The notes: generated by a model from the letters alone, not told the origin. DNA of 64,000 nucleotides from Haliovirga abyssi (GCF_030295325.1 NZ_AP027059.1:1054001-1118000); one strand, 5' to 3'; shown: positions 27,666 through 37,712, numbered from the stretch's first letter. Numbers and translations are program-made.

Positions 27666-30600
27666 ATGGGAAATGTGGAAACTATAGAAAAAACAGAAGA
27701 AAAAAAAGGTTCTAAATTTGAAGCATATAATGTAATTAGAAAAAGATTAGTAGAACAATCTAATGTTTTAAAAGATAAAATTGACAAATTGAATGTAGAT
27801 AGAATTAAAATATTTGGAAAAATAGAAAATGGGATAAAAAAAACAGAGATGATTGTAACTGAAAATAGTTGTATTCCACGTGACATTGTTCCTATACAAA
27901 ACAAATTAATTTTAGGATACAATGTTCAAATGGGATTAAAAACAACAACAGATATTTCTGATATTTTTTCTATATATGAGTATAATGAAGACAGTTTAAA
28001 AAAAGTAGGATATGAATTAATAGATGACGATAAATTTAAAAAAGATTTAAAAGATTTATATAAGTATTATAAAGAGAGTTTCTTTGCAAAATTTTTTGAA
28101 AAAGAAAATATTTTACATATGGTTTTTCAAAATGGGAAAAATGAAGAGGATATAAAAAGTTTTAAATGGATTTTAACTTCTGAGAATAAATTTGTGTATC
28201 TTGGAAATAGATTTAGTCACGAAGTAGAATTTCCTAAACAGCAAGAATTAAATTGGATAAAAACTAAAAGAGAAGACCAGATATCTGGTCTTCACCCTCA
28301 TATTTCGATAAACGATAAAATTTTTGTAGAGACCATTGAAGGAGATTTAACTTTAAAAATAGAAAATAATACTGAAACAGGTAAAGGGATATACTCTGAA
28401 GAAGTTGAAAATTTAGATCAAAATTTAGATGATTCAGAAATATATTATGCTGAGGTAGGAAATTTAATATTATTAAAAATAAAACCTTATCAAGAGAAAA
28501 CATTTAGAAATCTTGTCTTTAATGAAAAGACAAAAGAAGTCATTAAAGTTGATGGAATAGAAGAAGCTTGTGTTTTATTACCAGAAAATCAAGGAATAAT
28601 TTTTCCAAATGGAAGTGTATTGCAATCTGGTGGTGGGAAAATATTTGATATTAATCATAAAAATATGGTGTTTGAAATTAAAAAATCTTCAAATAATGGA
28701 GAAGATTATCAATATATTTTTTATAATAAATCAAACGGGGAATATTATATTTATAATTATAATATAATAAATCAAGAAATTATAAAGCCTGTAATTTGTA
28801 ATGGATATTCTCATTTTAAAAATGGTGATATGATAGTTTTTAAAGAGGATAGTGAACCTAAAAGGAGTCACACAATACAAATATGGAAAACATCTTTTAG
28901 TGATGATAATAACATAGTTGATGAAGAAAATAAAAATAATTTTTTATATAATCTTGGAAATAAAGAGATTGTAAAATTAATGGCAGATTGTCACTCTTTA
29001 TATAAATTGATAAAAAAAGATGATAGTTATTATGGCTTATATATAGATATAAATAAAGAATCTGAAAAGATTAAAAACAATTATTTTTGGATTAATAAAA
29101 AAGAAGCTTATGGTATAAATTCTGTATTAGAAGATATAAAAAAAGCTGCAGCAGTAGCAATAAATGAATTTGATAAAGTAGATAAAGAGAAAGAAAATAA
29201 TAAAAACAGATTTAATTTGGTAAAAAGTAATGTTGAAAATATAATAAAAAACATAAAATATTCATCTTTTGAAACTATTTATGATTTTGTAAATATTTTA
29301 AATGACTTAAGAAAATCAAGAGGAGAAATTTCTAGTTTAAAAGAATTAAAATTTATAGAGATAAGCTCAATAAATAATTTAGAGAATGAAGTAAAAGAAA
29401 ATAATTTGAAAATAGCAGAAAAATGTGTTGATTTCCTTATGGGAAAAGATAGTTTAAATCCTTATGTAGATAGTGTAAAAGAGATAGAAGAAAAATTAGA
29501 TGATGTAAAAAAAGCAATTACAGGAAAAGAATTAAGTGAAAAAATAAATGAAGTTTCAGAAGAATTAGAGATTTTAATTAATGTAGTAAATAACTTAAAA
29601 ATAGAAGATACTACAAAGAGCTCTGAAATTTTGGATAAAATTTCTCTTTTATTTTCAAGATTAAATCAAAGTAAATCAAAACTGAATGGAATAGTAAAAA
29701 ATCTTGGGAGTAAAGAAAAAAAAGGAGAATTTTTTTCTAAACTTAATTTATTAAGTCAATCAGTTTCTAATTTTTTAGAGATAGCAGATACTTCTGAAAA
29801 ATTAAATAATTATCTTACTAAATTAATTGTTCAGCTAGATGAACTAGAGAGTAACTTTTCTGAATTTGAAGAGTTTATTCCTCAAATTACAGAAAAAAGA
29901 GAAGAGATAATATCAAGTTTTGAAACTAAGAAACAACAAATAGTAGATAAAAAAAATAGAAAGATTGATTCTCTTTTTAAGGCATCAGAGAGAGTTTTGA
30001 AGGGTATAGAAAATAGAGTAAATGCTTTAGATAAGATAGAAGATATTAATGAAATTTTCTCAGCTGATTTAATGATAGAAAAATTAAGAGATATAATTGA
30101 TAAATTAACAGATTTAGGAGAAGGAAATAAAGCTGACGGTTTAGAAAATAAAATTAAGGTTTTAAAAGAAAATAGTATAAAACAATTAAAAGACAAAAAA
30201 GAACTGTTTTTAGATAAAAATACTATTAAATTAGGTAATAATAATTTCTTGATTAATGATCAAAAAATAGAATTAGCTTTATTAAAAAAAGATGATGGCT
30301 TCTATTTTAATATTTCAGGAACAGATTTTTATGAAAAAATAGATAGTTCAAAAATTGAAAAATATAGAGATGTTTGGGAACAAGAGGTAATATCAGAAAA
30401 CAAAGAAGTTTATAGAGCAGAATTTTTAGCGTATAAAATATTAAAAAAATATAAAATTAATGGTGAATTAGAAAAATTATATGCTATTCCAGAAGAAGAT
30501 TTGAAAGATATAATTAAAAATTATATTTTAGATAACTTTAAAGAATATTATGTTAAAGGAGTTCATGATGTTGATGGATTTTTAATTTTGAAAGAACTCT

Positions 30601-32588
30601 TAATTAAAGAGAAGGAGCTTGAACTAGGAGCATTTGATCCAATTACTAGAGGCGCTGGAAATTTATTTTGGGAATATGGATTAGATAATAAGAATAAAGA
30701 AAAACTTTTAAAAAGATTAAAATCTATAAATCTAATTAATAAATTTTCAAATAAGAATATTGAAAATGGATTTTTACCTGAATTAGAAGAAAGAATCGGA
30801 AAATTTGTTGAAGATAAAAAATGGATAAAATATAATAATATAAAAGATATTGCTAATTATATTGCTAAAGAGATAGGCGCAAATAAATATTTTGTAATGA
30901 GTTTAGAAGCGAAAGATTTATATGAAGAGTTTATAAATCATTTGAAAACTATAGGTGCAAAAAATATTTTTGATAAATCTTTAGAGGATTTAAAAGAGGA
31001 TATCGAAGGTAAATATATTGTAATAAAAGAATGGATAAATTCTTTTATTTTAAACACAGAAAAAAGTTTTGATAGTTTTATTTATGAGTTAATATCGATA
31101 ATTATATTGGATAATTTTTCAAAAAGAAGAGTTTTAAAATTAGATACAGCAATAAAAATAAAAGGGTTAGTTGGACAACATAAATTTATAAATCAAACTA
31201 AATATGAGATTAATTATAATGATTTTATGTTAAAATTAGAAAAATTTAATTCTATAAATGTACCTAAATTTATAGAATTTCAAAAATTAAAACAAGAAGA
31301 AATATCCCAAATGAAAGAAAAGTTAAAATTTGAAGAATTTATGCCGAAGGTTTTACTTTCTTTTGTTAGAAATAAACTGATCGATAATGTTTATTTGCCA
31401 TTAATAGGAAATAATTTAGCGAAACAAATAGGAGCGGCAGGAGCAAATAAAAGAACAGATAACATGGGAGTTTTATTATTAATATCTCCTCCTGGATATG
31501 GAAAAACTACATTAGTAGAATATATATCAAATAGATTAAATATGTTAATGGTTAAGGTTAATTGTCCAACTATTGGAAATAGTGTAACTTCACTTGATCC
31601 AGAACAGGCAGATAATATAAATGCAAAAGAAGAGTTACTAAAACTAAATATGGCGTTCGAAATAGGGAATAATATTATGATATATTTAGATGACATACAA
31701 CATTCTAATCCTGAATTTTTGCAAAAATTTATATCTCTTTGCGATGGACAAAGGAAAATTGATGGAGTTTATAAAGGAAGAAGTAAAACTTATGATTTTA
31801 GAGGTAAAAAAGTTGCTGTAGTTATGGCAGGAAATCCATATACAGAAAGTGGAGCAAAATTTCAAATACCAGATATGCTTTCTAATAGAGCTGATGTTTA
31901 TAATCTTGGAGATATGTTGAAAGAAAATGAAGAAGCGTTTAAATTAAGTTATGTAGAAAATGCAGTGACTTCTAATGTATATTTAAATAAAATTTATATG
32001 AAAGATTCTTCAAATATTTATAAATTAATAAAAGTAATCGAAACAGGCAACAGAGATAATATAGAATTTAATGGAAATTATACAGAACAAGATATATCAG
32101 AAGCTTTAGAAGTTATGAAAAAAATGTTAAAAGTAAGAGATGAAGTTTTAAATGTAAATATGGAATATATATATTCTGCTTCACAAAGTGAAGAATATAG
32201 AGTAGAGCCATCTTTTAAATTACAAGGTTCTTATAGAAATATGAATAAAATTTCTGAGAAAATTATTCCAATAATGAATAATGATGAATTAAGAAAACTA
32301 ATTGAAATAAGCTATGAAAATGATTCTCAAACATTAGCAACTGATTCTGAAGCGAGTATTTTAAAATTTAAAGAAATTACAGAAAGACTGAATGAAGATT
32401 CAAGTAGACGTTGGACAGAAATAAAGAATATGTATATTAAAAATAAAACTAATGATGGCAGCGATAAAATTATATCTTTAACTAAAGCTATTCGTTCAAT
32501 AGGTAGAAGTATTGACAGGTTAAAAAAAAATAAAAAATATTCTAATGATTATAACAAGAAAAAAGATGACAGCAAAAATATAAGATAA
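27666..32588 (+). CDS. Giant AAA+ ATPase of the flotillin-associated 'DNA repair ATPase' type
   Basis: About 1640 residues. The N-terminal third (about 80-430) is beta-rich with conserved HPHISINDKIFVETIEGDLT and NLILLKIKPYQE segments that I associate with large proteins labelled DNA repair ATPase in databases. Residues about 480-860 are helical and coiled coil. The C-terminal AAA+ module has Walker A PPGYGKTT (1275-1282) and Walker B with DD (1342-1343), then NRADVYNLGD. The start is the ATG after GGGTGAT. Function is unproven; remodelling of a membrane or DNA partner is inference. A 22-bp palindrome lies at 28272-28293. Confidence 0.8.
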   Translation: MGNVETIEKTEEKKGSKFEAYNVIRKRLVEQSNVLKDKIDKLNVDRIKIFGKIENGIKKTEMIVTENSCIPRDIVPIQNKLILGYNVQMGLKTTTDISDIFSIYEYNEDSLKKVGYELIDDDKFKKDLKDLYKYYKESFFAKFFEKENILHMVFQNGKNEEDIKSFKWILTSENKFVYLGNRFSHEVEFPKQQELNWIKTKREDQISGLHPHISINDKIFVETIEGDLTLKIENNTETGKGIYSEEVENLDQNLDDSEIYYAEVGNLILLKIKPYQEKTFRNLVFNEKTKEVIKVDGIEEACVLLPENQGIIFPNGSVLQSGGGKIFDINHKNMVFEIKKSSNNGEDYQYIFYNKSNGEYYIYNYNIINQEIIKPVICNGYSHFKNGDMIVFKEDSEPKRSHTIQIWKTSFSDDNNIVDEENKNNFLYNLGNKEIVKLMADCHSLYKLIKKDDSYYGLYIDINKESEKIKNNYFWINKKEAYGINSVLEDIKKAAAVAINEFDKVDKEKENNKNRFNLVKSNVENIIKNIKYSSFETIYDFVNILNDLRKSRGEISSLKELKFIEISSINNLENEVKENNLKIAEKCVDFLMGKDSLNPYVDSVKEIEEKLDDVKKAITGKELSEKINEVSEELEILINVVNNLKIEDTTKSSEILDKISLLFSRLNQSKSKLNGIVKNLGSKEKKGEFFSKLNLLSQSVSNFLEIADTSEKLNNYLTKLIVQLDELESNFSEFEEFIPQITEKREEIISSFETKKQQIVDKKNRKIDSLFKASERVLKGIENRVNALDKIEDINEIFSADLMIEKLRDIIDKLTDLGEGNKADGLENKIKVLKENSIKQLKDKKELFLDKNTIKLGNNNFLINDQKIELALLKKDDGFYFNISGTDFYEKIDSSKIEKYRDVWEQEVISENKEVYRAEFLAYKILKKYKINGELEKLYAIPEEDLKDIIKNYILDNFKEYYVKGVHDVDGFLILKELLIKEKELELGAFDPITRGAGNLFWEYGLDNKNKEKLLKRLKSINLINKFSNKNIENGFLPELEERIGKFVEDKKWIKYNNIKDIANYIAKEIGANKYFVMSLEAKDLYEEFINHLKTIGAKNIFDKSLEDLKEDIEGKYIVIKEWINSFILNTEKSFDSFIYELISIIILDNFSKRRVLKLDTAIKIKGLVGQHKFINQTKYEINYNDFMLKLEKFNSINVPKFIEFQKLKQEEISQMKEKLKFEEFMPKVLLSFVRNKLIDNVYLPLIGNNLAKQIGAAGANKRTDNMGVLLLISPPGYGKTTLVEYISNRLNMLMVKVNCPTIGNSVTSLDPEQADNINAKEELLKLNMAFEIGNNIMIYLDDIQHSNPEFLQKFISLCDGQRKIDGVYKGRSKTYDFRGKKVAVVMAGNPYTESGAKFQIPDMLSNRADVYNLGDMLKENEEAFKLSYVENAVTSNVYLNKIYMKDSSNIYKLIKVIETGNRDNIEFNGNYTEQDISEALEVMKKMLKVRDEVLNVNMEYIYSASQSEEYRVEPSFKLQGSYRNMNKISEKIIPIMNNDELRKLIEISYENDSQTLATDSEASILKFKEITERLNEDSSRRWTEIKNMYIKNKTNDGSDKIISLTKAIRSIGRSIDRLKKNKKYSNDYNKKKDDSKNIR

Positions 32589-32881
32589 ATATCTTTAATT
32601 ATCAAATTTCAAAAATACCTATCTCATAAAATAGTAATAAATTTCTTGCTATTTTATGAGGTAAAAATTGCTAAAAGACGGGTTTTCAATTTTATTTTTA
32701 AATACGTAATAGTTTAAGTTTTTTTATAAGAAAATATGAGAAACATATCTTTCGAATATTCAGGATTGGTAACTTTTTCTAAATATATGGATAAATTTTT
32801 TAGTATCTCAATAGAAAATTTTATATACTTAATTAATTGAAAACTATATATTAGTTTTAACAATTGACATTTTAAAATCTA

Positions 32882-32910
32882 TTGACATATTACTTCAATT
32901 ATGATATACT
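32882..32910 (+). promoter_or_regulatory. feoAB promoter
   Basis: Perfect TTGACA (32882-32887), 17 bp, then TATACT (32905-32910). The feoA ATG is 43 bp downstream behind GGAGG. Confidence 0.85.
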
Positions 32911-32924
32911 TTGATTATCAAAGT
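32908..32924. promoter_or_regulatory. Perfect 17-bp palindromic operator at the feoAB start site
   Basis: ACTTTGATTATCAAAGT is a perfect palindrome around a central base, overlapping the -10 end and the likely transcription start. The TGATTATCA core recalls Fur-type boxes. A repressor bound here would block the iron uptake genes; Fur or a DtxR-like protein is the likely candidate. Confidence 0.65.
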
Positions 32925-32952
32925 AAAAGATATCAGAATGGAGGAATATAAA

Positions 32953-33249
32953 ATGACAATATATCTAAACGAGCTGTTACCGGGTCAGTCTGCTTTCATA
33001 GTTGGAATTGAAGAAAATTCAACTTTAAGACAAAGATTAATGGAACTTGGAGTTAGAGAAGGAAAGCAAGTTTTTATGAGAAGAAGAGCTCCGTTAGGAG
33101 ATCCTATGGAAGTTAATGTTATGGGAACAAATCTATCTATTAGAAAATCAGAAGCTAGATATGTAATGATAGATAAAGTGGTAACTTGCCCTGGAAATGG
33201 AAAAATGAGAGGGTTAGGCAAAGGATTAGGAAGGAGACATAATAAATGA
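32953..33249 (+). CDS. feoA: Ferrous iron transport protein A
   Basis: A 98-residue SH3-like FeoA: LPGQSAFIVGIEE, the LRQRLMELGVREGKQV core and a C-terminal basic Gly-rich tail. It is thought to assist FeoB. GGAGG at about 32940 sets the ATG at 32953; an upstream TTG at 32911 lies inside the operator palindrome and would be at or before the transcript start. The 3' end overlaps feoB by 4 bp. Confidence 0.92.
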   Translation: MTIYLNELLPGQSAFIVGIEENSTLRQRLMELGVREGKQVFMRRRAPLGDPMEVNVMGTNLSIRKSEARYVMIDKVVTCPGNGKMRGLGKGLGRRHNK

Positions 33250-35360
33250 AAAAATTAAATGTAGCTTTATTAGGAAATCCTAATTGTGGGAAAACAACTT
33301 TATTTAATGCTCTAACAGGTGGGAAACAGCATGTAGGGAATTGGGCAGGAGTTACAGTAGAAAAAAAAGAAGGAGAATTTGAATATAATGGGCAACAAAT
33401 TAATATAATAGATTTACCTGGAATTTATAGTTTATCAACAAAGACTATTGAAGAGAAAGTATCAAGAAATTATCTAATAGAAGAAAAACCAGATTTAGTA
33501 ATAAATATAATTGATGGGACTAATCTTGAAAAAAGTCTTTATTTAACGACGCAATTAATGGAATTAGGTATAAAATTTATATTAGCTATAAATATGTATG
33601 ATGAAGTAAAAAGCAAAGGAATAAAAATAGATATAAAAAAATTGTCAAAATTTTTAAATGTTCCTGTTATTCCAATAATTGCTAGGAATGAAACTGGAAT
33701 AGATTTATTAAAAAGCAATATAACTTCTGAATCAACCCTAAGTAAAGCCAAAGTAGGTTATGATGAAGATATAGAAAATGCAATAGAAAGCCTGTTAAAA
33801 ATAATAAAAAAAGATAAAAAAATAGAAGAAAAAATTAATATAAGATGGCTAATTATAGAACTGTTAGAAGGAGATCCTAAAGCATTTGAAATGCTAAAAA
33901 ATAGTATAGTATATGATGAAGTAAAAAATACATTAGATGATAAGATTGAGTATGTAAAAAAAATATATAATGAAGAAATAAAAATTGTTATAATGGAAAA
34001 AAGATTTGGATTTATATTAGGATTGATAAAAGAGTGTGTAATTATTAGAAAAATGGATTTTTCAAAATTAGATATAACTGAAAAAATTGATAATATTATA
34101 CTGAATAAATGGGTAGGATTGCCTCTGTTTTTATTTATACTTTGGGGGACATTTAATCTAACATTTGTTTTTGGAAATTTTTTTAGTTCTTATATTAATG
34201 ATGGAATAGTGTTACTTGGAAATTTTGTATCAAATGTATTGCCAAATGGAATATTAAAAGATATGCTAATAGATGGTGCAATTGGAGGAATGGGAGGAAT
34301 TTTAGTATTTTTACCTCAAATTTTAATTTTATTTTTAGTTATAGCTTTATTAGAAGATTCAGGATATATGGCAAGAGTTGCATTTATAATGGATAAACTT
34401 ATGCATTATTTAGGTTTGCATGGAAAATCCTTTATTTCGCTATTCATGGGATTTGGATGTAATGTACCAGGAATAATGGCTGCAAGAATACTAGAAAATG
34501 AAGATGATAGAATTGTAACTGCTTTAGTAAATCCATTTATGAGTTGTTCTGCAAGACTGCCAATTTATATATTAGTAACAGGAATGTTTTTCAAAAAAAA
34601 TGCAGGAAATGTTATTTTTTCTATATATCTTATTGGGATTATAGTAGCTATTTTTACTGCAAAGATGTTGAAAAAATTCTTTTTTAAAGGGTTATCAGTT
34701 CCTTTTGTAATGGAATTGCCGCCATATAGAGCTCCAACTTTGAAATCTTTAATGATACATATGTGGGATAGAGCTTCAATGTTTTTGAAAAAAATGGGTG
34801 GAGTAATTTTAATAGGGGCATTAATAGTTTGGGCATTAGGGTATTTTCCTATTAATAAAAATTATTCAAATAATATTGTTAAATTAGAGACTCAAGCTAG
34901 CAAAATTACAGATATTCAAAAAAAGAATGATTTATCAATGAAAATAGAGGATATGAAAAAAGTTGAAGATATGGAAAATAGTTATATGGGGAAAATTGGA
35001 AAAACAATAGAACCAGTATTTAAACCATTAGGAATAACGTGGAGAGAAGGAGTTGCATTAATTGCAGGAATAACTGCAAAGGAAATTTTTGTTAGTACAA
35101 TTTCTGTATTATATGGAGTAGGAGATGAAAATGCCACTGGATTAAAGAGAAAAATGTTGAAAGATGGAATAACTCCAATAGCGGCTTATGGTTTAATGGT
35201 GTTTGTGCTGCTGTATATACCTTGTGTTGCAACAATTGCAGCAATAAGAAGAGAAACTAATTCATTAAAATGGACTATATTCTCTGTTATATATGGTATT
35301 TCAATTGCATATGCACTTAGTTTTTTAATAAATACAATTGGAAAATCTATATTTTATTAA
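33246..35360 (+). CDS. feoB: Ferrous iron transport protein B
   Basis: Main Fe2+ importer of anaerobes, in the inner membrane. An N-terminal G domain has G1 GNPNCGKTT (10-18), G3 DLPG and G4 NMYD; a helical GDI-like domain follows. The membrane part carries two Gate motifs with GFGCNVPGIMAAR and, near the end, YIPCVATIAAIRRE. At 704 residues it is a typical FeoB. It is translationally coupled to feoA and followed by the Cys-rich accessory gene. Confidence 0.96.
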   Translation: MKKLNVALLGNPNCGKTTLFNALTGGKQHVGNWAGVTVEKKEGEFEYNGQQINIIDLPGIYSLSTKTIEEKVSRNYLIEEKPDLVINIIDGTNLEKSLYLTTQLMELGIKFILAINMYDEVKSKGIKIDIKKLSKFLNVPVIPIIARNETGIDLLKSNITSESTLSKAKVGYDEDIENAIESLLKIIKKDKKIEEKINIRWLIIELLEGDPKAFEMLKNSIVYDEVKNTLDDKIEYVKKIYNEEIKIVIMEKRFGFILGLIKECVIIRKMDFSKLDITEKIDNIILNKWVGLPLFLFILWGTFNLTFVFGNFFSSYINDGIVLLGNFVSNVLPNGILKDMLIDGAIGGMGGILVFLPQILILFLVIALLEDSGYMARVAFIMDKLMHYLGLHGKSFISLFMGFGCNVPGIMAARILENEDDRIVTALVNPFMSCSARLPIYILVTGMFFKKNAGNVIFSIYLIGIIVAIFTAKMLKKFFFKGLSVPFVMELPPYRAPTLKSLMIHMWDRASMFLKKMGGVILIGALIVWALGYFPINKNYSNNIVKLETQASKITDIQKKNDLSMKIEDMKKVEDMENSYMGKIGKTIEPVFKPLGITWREGVALIAGITAKEIFVSTISVLYGVGDENATGLKRKMLKDGITPIAAYGLMVFVLLYIPCVATIAAIRRETNSLKWTIFSVIYGISIAYALSFLINTIGKSIFY

Positions 35361-35399
35361 AAGATGATTTTTGAACGTTTATTAATGGAGGTGTTTAAA

Positions 35400-35564
35400 A
35401 TGATACAAGAAATAATAGTCGGAATTATAATGGTTATAGTAATATATATAGCTTTTAAAAAAATGTATGAATCTTTTAAAAATGCAGAGAGTGGGACTTG
35501 TTCTTCATGTACACATAAAAGTTCATGCAATATATATAGCGAAAAAAATGTTATAAAAAAATAA
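35400..35564 (+). CDS. FeoB-associated Cys-rich membrane protein
   Basis: A 54-residue protein with one N-terminal membrane helix (about 4-20) and a short tail with CSSCTHKSSC (three of four Cys in a tight group). This matches the FeoB-associated Cys-rich family encoded after feoB in many anaerobes. GGAGG selects the ATG at 35400 rather than the upstream 35364. The tail may bind iron next to the pore; function is not proven. Confidence 0.85.
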   Translation: MIQEIIVGIIMVIVIYIAFKKMYESFKNAESGTCSSCTHKSSCNIYSEKNVIKK

Positions 35565-35622
35565 TTAAAATAGTTAAGGGGAAACATACAAAAAAACTTA
35601 TACTACCATAAATAAAAAAAGC

Positions 35623-35651
35623 TTGAAATTAATCAACTGATATAGTAGAAT
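35623..35651 (+). promoter_or_regulatory. Promoter of the BMP lipoprotein gene
   Basis: TTGAAA (35623-35628) and TAGAAT (35646-35651) are 17 bp apart, with AGGAGG and an ATG 38 bp downstream. Confidence 0.6.
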
Positions 35652-35688
35652 AGTAAATAGAACAAATAAAAAATAGGAGGTAATTGTT

Positions 35689-36699
35689 ATGAAAAAAGTG
35701 GTTTTATTATTGGTAGTCTTATTAGGTATTTTTGGTTGTACAGGAAAAAATGTATCTTCAGGGACAAAAGTTAAAAAGGTAGTGAAAGAAGCTCCAGTAA
35801 AGCCTATAAAGGTAGGATTATTAGTAGAAGGGTTGGGGGATAAGGGCTTTAACGATTCTGCTTTCATTGGGCTAAAACAAGCTGAAAAAAAATTAGGAAT
35901 AAAATTTAATTATGTTGAACCAGCTTCTGAAGAAGCAGTAGATTACTTTTTAAAAAAATATGCAGAAAGTGATTATGATTTAATAGTGGTTGTAGGATAT
36001 AGAATGAAAGCAGCAACTGAAAAAGCAGCAATAGATCATCCAAATGCAAAATTTGCAATAGTTGATGCTAGAATAGATTTACCAAATGTAGCTTCTTTGC
36101 TTTTTAAAGAAGATGAAGGGTCGTTTTTAGTGGGGGCATTATCTGGAATGATGACTAGAACTGGAGTAATAGGATTTATAGGTGGAATAGATATTCCTTT
36201 GATTAGAAAATTTCAAGAGGGATATTCTAGTGGTGCAAAATATGTAAATCAAAATGTTATGACTGTTGATACATATATAGGAGGAGCTAACCCTTTTTAT
36301 TCTCCAGGGACAGGAAGAAGAAAGGCAGAAGATATGATAAAAAAAGGAGCTGATATATTATATAGTGCTGCAGGTAGAACAGGCTTGGGTGTTATAGATG
36401 CAGCAAAAGATGCAGGGATATATGCAATAGGAGTAGATTCTGATCAAGATGGGTTAGCTCCAGGAACAGTTCTAACTAGCATGGTAAAACATGTGGATGT
36501 TGCTGTATATAATACTGTAAAAATTACAGCACAAGGGAATTTTAAACCTGGAATAAACTTATTTGGATTAAAAGAAGGTGGAGTTGGAATAACTGATCTA
36601 ACATATACAAAAGATAAAATACCAACATATATGTTAGCAAAATTAAAAAAAATAGAAATAGGAATAATAGATGGCAGTATAGATATACATGCTAGATAA
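35689..36699 (+). CDS. BMP family (PnrA-like) substrate-binding lipoprotein
   Basis: Lipoprotein of 336 residues with a type II signal peptide: basic start, hydrophobic core and Cys17 in the lipobox IFGC. The mature part has the family opening KVGLLVEGLGDKGFND and the later segments PFYSPGTGRRKAEDM, LYSAAGRTGLGV and GVDSDQ. Homologues bind nucleosides for BmpA/Nup ABC importers. No ABC permease or ATPase lies nearby, so partners must be elsewhere. It stands alone between the feo and yceD units. Confidence 0.9.
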   Translation: MKKVVLLLVVLLGIFGCTGKNVSSGTKVKKVVKEAPVKPIKVGLLVEGLGDKGFNDSAFIGLKQAEKKLGIKFNYVEPASEEAVDYFLKKYAESDYDLIVVVGYRMKAATEKAAIDHPNAKFAIVDARIDLPNVASLLFKEDEGSFLVGALSGMMTRTGVIGFIGGIDIPLIRKFQEGYSSGAKYVNQNVMTVDTYIGGANPFYSPGTGRRKAEDMIKKGADILYSAAGRTGLGVIDAAKDAGIYAIGVDSDQDGLAPGTVLTSMVKHVDVAVYNTVKITAQGNFKPGINLFGLKEGGVGITDLTYTKDKIPTYMLAKLKKIEIGIIDGSIDIHAR

Positions 36700-36817
36700 T
36701 TAAATTAAGAATATATTATATTTTTTTTCGAGTTTATCTATAATTATAATGTATAAAAATAAAACTAAATAATATTTATATATTTTTATCTGAAAAAGCG
36801 TAGAACAAACAAAACAC

Positions 36818-36846
36818 TTGACAAAAAATAGGATATAAAGTATAAT
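36818..36846 (+). promoter_or_regulatory. Consensus promoter of the yceD-rpmF-fatty acid block
   Basis: Perfect TTGACA (36818-36823), 17 bp, perfect TATAAT (36841-36846). GAGGTGAT and the yceD ATG follow at 36874. Confidence 0.9.
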
Positions 36847-36873
36847 AAGTTGCTAATTTATGAGGTGATAGTA

Positions 36874-37374
36874 ATGAAAATAAACGTAGCAGAATTAAAA
36901 AGACAAAAAACAGATATAACAAATTTTTCAGGTGAATTACTGTTGGATAATCTGTATGAGGATTCTGCATTGGTAAAGTATAACTTAAATTTAAAGGTTG
37001 TAGGAAATGAAGTTATAGCAACAGGAAGAATAATAACGAAAGTAAAGTTAAAATGTGTTAGATGTCTTAAAAATTTTTATCAAGATGTAGATACCGAATT
37101 TGAAACTTCATATCTTGAAGAAGAAGATTATAATGAGTATTTAAAGTTAGAGGAAGCAGAACATTTTTTTAACAGTGATGAAATTGTAAGAGAAAAAATA
37201 TCAGGAAATGAAATTGATATTGATAAGTTGTTCAGGGAATATATCCTTCTTGAAATTACAGAATATCCTATTTGTGATGTTAATTGTAATGGAATAGAAG
37301 AGATTGAGCTTTATTCTAAAAATGAAGAGATAGATCCCCGATGGAATCAACTTTTAAATATAACAAAGAAGTAA
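36874..37374 (+). CDS. yceD: YceD/DUF177 family protein
   Basis: A 166-residue member of the YceD family, almost always encoded before rpmF and linked to 23S rRNA or large-subunit assembly. It has the CVRCLKNF motif with its Cys pair in the centre and a second Cys pair near the C-terminus, plausible zinc ligands. The ATG at 36874 behind GAGGTGAT is chosen over an upstream TTG at 36850. Confidence 0.9.
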   Translation: MKINVAELKRQKTDITNFSGELLLDNLYEDSALVKYNLNLKVVGNEVIATGRIITKVKLKCVRCLKNFYQDVDTEFETSYLEEEDYNEYLKLEEAEHFFNSDEIVREKISGNEIDIDKLFREYILLEITEYPICDVNCNGIEEIELYSKNEEIDPRWNQLLNITKK

Positions 37375-37398
37375 GAAATAGGAGGTGGAATACAGAAA

Positions 37399-37599
37399 AT
37401 GGCAGTATCTCCAAAAAAAACATCAAAAGCAAAAAGAGATATGAGAAGATCGCATCATGCTTTAAAAGCCACAGGTTTATCAGTATGTCCTAGTTGTGGA
37501 GCTCCAAAGAGACCACATAGAATATGCTTAGAATGCGGTGTTTATGGTGATAAACAAGTTTTAAATGCAGGAGAAGAAGTAGTTGCAAACGCAGAATAG
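37399..37599 (+). CDS. rpmF: 50S ribosomal protein L32
   Basis: A 66-residue basic protein opening [20 protein letters not shown], the typical L32 N-terminus, with a zinc ribbon from Cys30, 33, 43 and 46. Its position between yceD and plsX is widely conserved and links ribosome and lipid synthesis. AGGAGG stands ahead of the ATG. Confidence 0.97.
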   Translation: MAVSPKKTSKAKRDMRRSHHALKATGLSVCPSCGAPKRPHRICLECGVYGDKQVLNAGEEVVANAE

Positions 37600-37681
37600 T
37601 TAAATCTACTAAGGGATGGGTTAAAAATAATTTGCACATTTGATAATAATATAATGTTTTGATCATTTTTATTATTAAATG

Positions 37682-37712
37682 TATAATAAAAATAATTTTT
37701 TAAACATTCTTA
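37682..37712. repeat. 36-nt dispersed element, diverged copy before plsX
   Basis: It shares the AATTTTTTAAAC(A/G)TTCTT core with the copies at 7772, 40768 and 49384. It lies between rpmF and the terminator-like hairpin. Confidence 0.5.

Larger units (their letters stand above)
32589..32952. other. Intergenic region before feoA
   Basis: 364 bp without a gene. It holds a perfect 12-bp stem-loop (32623-32634 with 32649-32660), an A/T-rich stretch with no recognised feature, and the feoA promoter and palindrome at 32882-32924. Confidence 0.6.
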
